64,000 bases of DNA, taken from Acuticoccus sp. MNP-M23 (GTDB lineage: Bacteria; Pseudomonadota; Alphaproteobacteria; Rhizobiales; Amorphaceae). Within the stretch, counting starts at the first letter, position 1. Each line of letters begins with the position of its first letter. Made by a program: the position numbers and the translations under genes. The notes below the pieces were generated by a model. The model saw only the letters and a list, made by a program, of their open reading frames with translations. It was not told the origin of the DNA and did no database searches. This document shows, piece after piece, positions 60,953 through 64,000 of this stretch. The stretch spans positions 2,410,501-2,474,500 of the forward strand of contig NZ_CP133480.1 in assembly GCF_031195445.1 (NCBI RefSeq), given 5' to 3'.

Positions 60953-63067
60953 TCAGGCGGGGGCGGGGCCGTCCGGCGGGCGCAGCCCGCGCAGCCGATC
61001 CAGCAGGGGGCCGCTGCTGAGGATGCCCATGCGCTCGGCCGGGTCCAGCCATTCTGCCAGTTCCTCCAGCGAATTGGCCTCATCCAGCTTGACGGTGGCG
61101 AGCGCGGTGGGCGCGTCGACGGCGCCGCGGCCGCGGGCCGGTTCGCTGAGTGCCCGCCGGTGGGCGGCAAACAGCGCCGCATCGCCCGCCAGCGCCAGAA
61201 CCGCATTGGGCGGTTGCACCATGAAGCGGTCGCGCAGCGCTTCTGCTTCGATCACAGCGTTTGCGGGCGTGCGCTCCTGCGGCGTCGTCAGAATGGTGAA
61301 TCGCTTGAACCATGCGCCGAGCCTTGCCGATCCGGCGCCCTTGGAAATGGGCACGGCGAGGATCAGCGCAATCAGGGTCGGCGACATCCAGGCGGCAAGG
61401 GTGGGGGAGTGGAGCAGCGCAATCAACGCCAGCGAGAGGCCCGCCAGCATGTGATAGGCGTGGAACTTGATGGCCGCCAGCCAGGGCACGCTCTGCCCCT
61501 CGCGCGCTTGCGGCGTCCAGCCCACGGCACGCCCGAACACCACTGACAGCACGATGGAGGTCTGCGCGATCATCATGATCGGCGCGATCAGCGTGCTGAC
61601 CAGAAGTTCGACCAGCATGCTTTCGGCCAGATGCGCGCCGCCGCCGCAGCCGCGGCGGATCTCACGGATGAACAGCGCACGAACCAGCGCCACTGCCTTG
61701 GGCAGAAGCAGAACGGCGAGCGAGACCATGAACAGCTGGAGGAGGCGCGCGGAATCGAACACGGGCCAGGTGGGGAACAGCGCAAATGCAGTCGGGAAAT
61801 ACTCAGGCCGCACCAGCGTCGCCTGGATCGACAGGACCACACCCACCAGGATCAGCGCCAGCCAGATCGGGCTCATCAGATAGGCGAGGATGCCGATGGC
61901 GAAGTGAACGCGGTTGGCGAGCGCCAGCCCGGACGCACCGATGATGCGTGAATGCTGGAGGTTGCCCTGCGCCCAGCGCCGGTCGCGCTTGATGACGCCG
62001 AAGAGGTCCGACGGGGCCCCTTCGTAAGAGCCGGTGAGGTCGCTGCGCAGGGTCACCGAATAGCCCGCGCGGCGGATGAGGGCGGCTTCCACAAAATCGT
62101 GGCTGAGGATGGTGCCGCCGAAGGGGGGCGCACCCGGCAGGCTGGGCAGGCCAGCGGCCGCGGCGAACGCCTCCATGCGGATGATGGCGTTGTGGCCCCA
62201 GTAGTTGCCGTCCTCGCCCTGCCAGGCGGCCACCCCGTCGCCCACCGTGGGGCCGGCCACGGTGTTGGCAAATTGCTGTGCCCGCGCAAACGGGGTCACG
62301 GCGCCGATCAGCACCGGGCTTGTCTGGATGATGCCGCTTTGCGGGTCGGCCAGCATCGCCTCGCGCAGGCCGGCAAGGCAGGCGCCGGTCATCACGCTGT
62401 CAGCGTCCAGCACCACCATGTGGCCGTAGCGGTCACCCCAGCGGCGGACAAAATCGCCGACATTACCGGCCTTGCGGTGGCTGTTGTCCGACCGGCGCCG
62501 GTACCAGACCGGCACCGGGCCGCACAGCGCGCGCAATGTCTCAAGGCCGCCTTCCTCGGCCACCCACACCTCGGGGTCCGTGGTGTCGGACAGGATGAAG
62601 ATCTCGAACGCTTCGGCGGTGCTTGGCGGCAGGTCGCGCGCCATGGCGGCCAGCGCCGCGAACACGGTGCGCGGGTCCTCGTTGTAGATCGGCATGACGA
62701 TGGCGGTGCGGACGCCGCCAGTGTCGCCGGGCGTACGGGCCTTTGCCGGCCGGAACGGGAACAGGAGGCCCACCAGGGCATTTGCGGCGCTGAACGCGAT
62801 CCACGCGAACGCGACGGTAAAGATTGCGACCAGCACCCACTCCAGAAACGTCACACCGCCGGGGCTGGCGGCGACCCGCATTTCGTTGGATGCAAAGATG
62901 GTGGTGGCAACGGTGATGGTTGCCATGGTGGTCCGCGCCGCCATGGTGCGCACGGAGACGGAGCGCCTGAACCGCGCGGCAGGCGGCGTGCCGAACAGGG
63001 CCTGCTCCGGCATGTCGCGCGGGGCAGGCGGGGGCGCGAAGTCTAGGCGGTCCATCGGAAAAGCCAT
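60953..63067 (-). CDS. opgH: Glucans biosynthesis glucosyltransferase OpgH (MdoH)
   Basis: 704 residues, inner-membrane GT2 glucosyltransferase making osmoregulated periplasmic glucan from UDP-glucose. Two helices at about 74-106, then the GT2 domain: MPIYNEDP near 125, Asp in VVLDADSVMTG (221-223), SHDFVEAALIRRAGY near 322 and the RDRRWAQGNLQH motif at 361-372 (Q/RxxRW). Several helices follow (about 385-570) and a C-terminal cytosolic region. Shorter than E. coli OpgH (847) but usual for alphaproteobacterial forms. Start ATG 63067 overlaps opgG by 25 bases. Confidence 0.95.
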   Translation of the reverse strand: MAFPMDRLDFAPPPAPRDMPEQALFGTPPAARFRRSVSVRTMAARTTMATITVATTIFASNEMRVAASPGGVTFLEWVLVAIFTVAFAWIAFSAANALVGLLFPFRPAKARTPGDTGGVRTAIVMPIYNEDPRTVFAALAAMARDLPPSTAEAFEIFILSDTTDPEVWVAEEGGLETLRALCGPVPVWYRRRSDNSHRKAGNVGDFVRRWGDRYGHMVVLDADSVMTGACLAGLREAMLADPQSGIIQTSPVLIGAVTPFARAQQFANTVAGPTVGDGVAAWQGEDGNYWGHNAIIRMEAFAAAAGLPSLPGAPPFGGTILSHDFVEAALIRRAGYSVTLRSDLTGSYEGAPSDLFGVIKRDRRWAQGNLQHSRIIGASGLALANRVHFAIGILAYLMSPIWLALILVGVVLSIQATLVRPEYFPTAFALFPTWPVFDSARLLQLFMVSLAVLLLPKAVALVRALFIREIRRGCGGGAHLAESMLVELLVSTLIAPIMMIAQTSIVLSVVFGRAVGWTPQAREGQSVPWLAAIKFHAYHMLAGLSLALIALLHSPTLAAWMSPTLIALILAVPISKGAGSARLGAWFKRFTILTTPQERTPANAVIEAEALRDRFMVQPPNAVLALAGDAALFAAHRRALSEPARGRGAVDAPTALATVKLDEANSLEELAEWLDPAERMGILSSGPLLDRLRGLRPPDGPAPA

Positions 63068-64000
63068 TTTTCCGCCTGTTCGATGCCATCGGCAGTCAGC
63101 GATGCCCGCAGCTCGATGGTCTCGTTCGCGTCGGGGTCGAGTTCGAAGCTCACGCGCAGGATCCCCGGCTCGGGGGTCATGTAGTGGGTCACGTTCTTCA
63201 CCTTTCCGGCTGAGCTTTGGACATCCACCGCAATGTTGGTCGGCGTGGCATCACCGAGGGCATAGTCGATGACGAAAAGCTCATCAGTGTCGAAGAAGTT
63301 CCGCCCGTGCCGCGTACTCTCGACGCGCGGCCCTTCGGCGCGAACCGGCGTGTCGGCATCCCAGTGGATCCGGTAGGTGAGGCTGAAGGGCTCACCGGCG
63401 ACAATCGCCTTGTCCGGCTGCCAGTAGGCGACCACGTTGTCGTTGGTTTCCGAATCGGTGGGGATCTCGAACAGGACCACAGCGCCGGTGCCCCAGTCGC
63501 CAATGGGCTCGACCCACGCCGTGGGCCGGCTTTGATAGCGCGCCTCGGCGTCCTGGTAGTCCACGTAGCTGCGCTTGCGCTGGACGAGGCCGAAGCCGCG
63601 CGGCGTGGTGTCCACAAAGGCCGAAACCTCCAGCCGTTGCGGGTTGTAGAGCGGCCGCCAAAGCCATTCGCCGCCGCCGGTCAGCATGGACAGGCCGTCC
63701 GAGTCGTGCACCGCATCGCGGTAATCGTCGAACGCGCTGCGGTTCATGCTGTCGAACAGGAACATGGACGAGAATGGCGCAAAGCCGATGGTCTCGATGT
63801 CCTTGCGCGGGAACAGCGTCAGCTCCACGTCGGTCTGCGTGGAATCGCCGGGCCGCACCGTGATGCGGTAGACGCCGGTGGTGGACGGGCTGTCCAGCAG
63901 CGCATGGATCACCACGGCCTTGGCGTCGCTGCGCGGCTTCTCCACGTAGAACGCACGAAAGAACGGGAATTCCTCCCCGGTCGGCTGGCCGGTGTTGATG
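63043..64000 (-). CDS. opgG: Glucans biosynthesis protein OpgG/OpgD (MdoG), C-terminal part (5' truncated by window)
   Basis: About 318 residues of the periplasmic OPG synthesis/processing protein; the frame is open to the right edge. OpgG-type segments: GEEFPFFRAFYVE at the edge, FAPFSSMFLF, WLWRPLYNPQRLEVSAF, GFGLVQRKRSYVDYQDAEARY (Asp residues of the putative beta-1,2-glucanase site), WVEPIGDWGTGAVVLFEIPT, then the C-terminal Ig-like domain. OpgG and OpgD cannot be told apart from this half. It overlaps opgH by 25 bases, so they are cotranscribed. Confidence 0.95.
   Translation of the reverse strand, partial: INTGQPTGEEFPFFRAFYVEKPRSDAKAVVIHALLDSPSTTGVYRITVRPGDSTQTDVELTLFPRKDIETIGFAPFSSMFLFDSMNRSAFDDYRDAVHDSDGLSMLTGGGEWLWRPLYNPQRLEVSAFVDTTPRGFGLVQRKRSYVDYQDAEARYQSRPTAWVEPIGDWGTGAVVLFEIPTDSETNDNVVAYWQPDKAIVAGEPFSLTYRIHWDADTPVRAEGPRVESTRHGRNFFDTDELFVIDYALGDATPTNIAVDVQSSAGKVKNVTHYMTPEPGILRVSFELDPDANETIELRASLTADGIEQAEKWLFRWTA

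Overview
This is a GC-rich, densely coded chromosomal segment of an alphaproteobacterium. The best indications are housekeeping clusters typical of Hyphomicrobiales/Rhodobacterales-like genomes: a Suv3-type helicase, S4-domain protein, 7Fe ferredoxin fdxA and carD in a row; a split proton-translocating transhydrogenase (pntA, pntAB, pntB) preceded by a 53-residue aa3-type oxidase subunit IV; and glcDEF. The genus cannot be fixed from the sequence alone. I see no rRNA, tRNA, insertion sequence, prophage or CRISPR array. Both window edges cut genes (gpmI on the left, opgG on the right).

Layout. 1-3.7 kb: 3' end of gpmI, an SLC13-type transporter with TrkA-C domains, and a secreted PQQ-type sugar dehydrogenase. 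3.9-13.7 kb: a long minus-strand catabolic operon running from a GntR regulator through a Gfo/Idh oxidoreductase, a GH88/GH105 unsaturated glycuronyl hydrolase, an unrecognised 817-residue protein and a MalEFGK-type importer, probably for acidic oligosaccharides. 13.8-16.4 kb: a plus-strand trio (SsuD-like flavin monooxygenase, aldo/keto reductase, flavin reductase). 16.4-21.2 kb: a ribose-class (CUT2) importer on the minus strand. 21.4-27.5 kb: two amidohydrolases of different families around a NitT/TauT/ThiXYZ-like importer, suggesting uptake and ring opening of an N-heterocycle. 27.6-33.9 kb: a second MalEFGK-like operon with a GH63/MGH1-type hydrolase; its first gene has its ribosome binding site inside a perfect hairpin, and both permeases are oddly built.

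34.0-36.8 kb: an OmpA-domain protein with 26 uninterrupted nonapeptide repeats, and a YeiH-family membrane protein. 37.1-43.3 kb: helicase, S4 protein, fdxA, carD, a DUF3096 microprotein and a small secreted protein. 43.3-49.6 kb: the urea importer operon urtABCDE (minus strand), with a near-consensus sigma-54 promoter in front of urtA and an unusually long UrtB. 49.9-55.8 kb: a GNAT acetyltransferase and the glycolate oxidase genes glcD, glcE and glcF, interleaved with a Rap1a/Tai-like secreted protein and a membrane protein. 56.0-59.3 kb: coxIV and pnt genes. 59.4-64 kb: a GH8 endoglucanase beside opgH and opgG for osmoregulated periplasmic glucan.

Taken together the segment describes a nutritionally versatile heterotroph with five ABC importers for sugars, N-heterocycles and urea, each next to matching enzymes. 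The most interesting points are the hairpin-masked start of the GH63-linked operon, its permease with a DUF11-like domain inserted in the first periplasmic loop, the nonapeptide-repeat OmpA protein, the sigma-54 promoter of urt, and the unknown large protein in the uronate operon.
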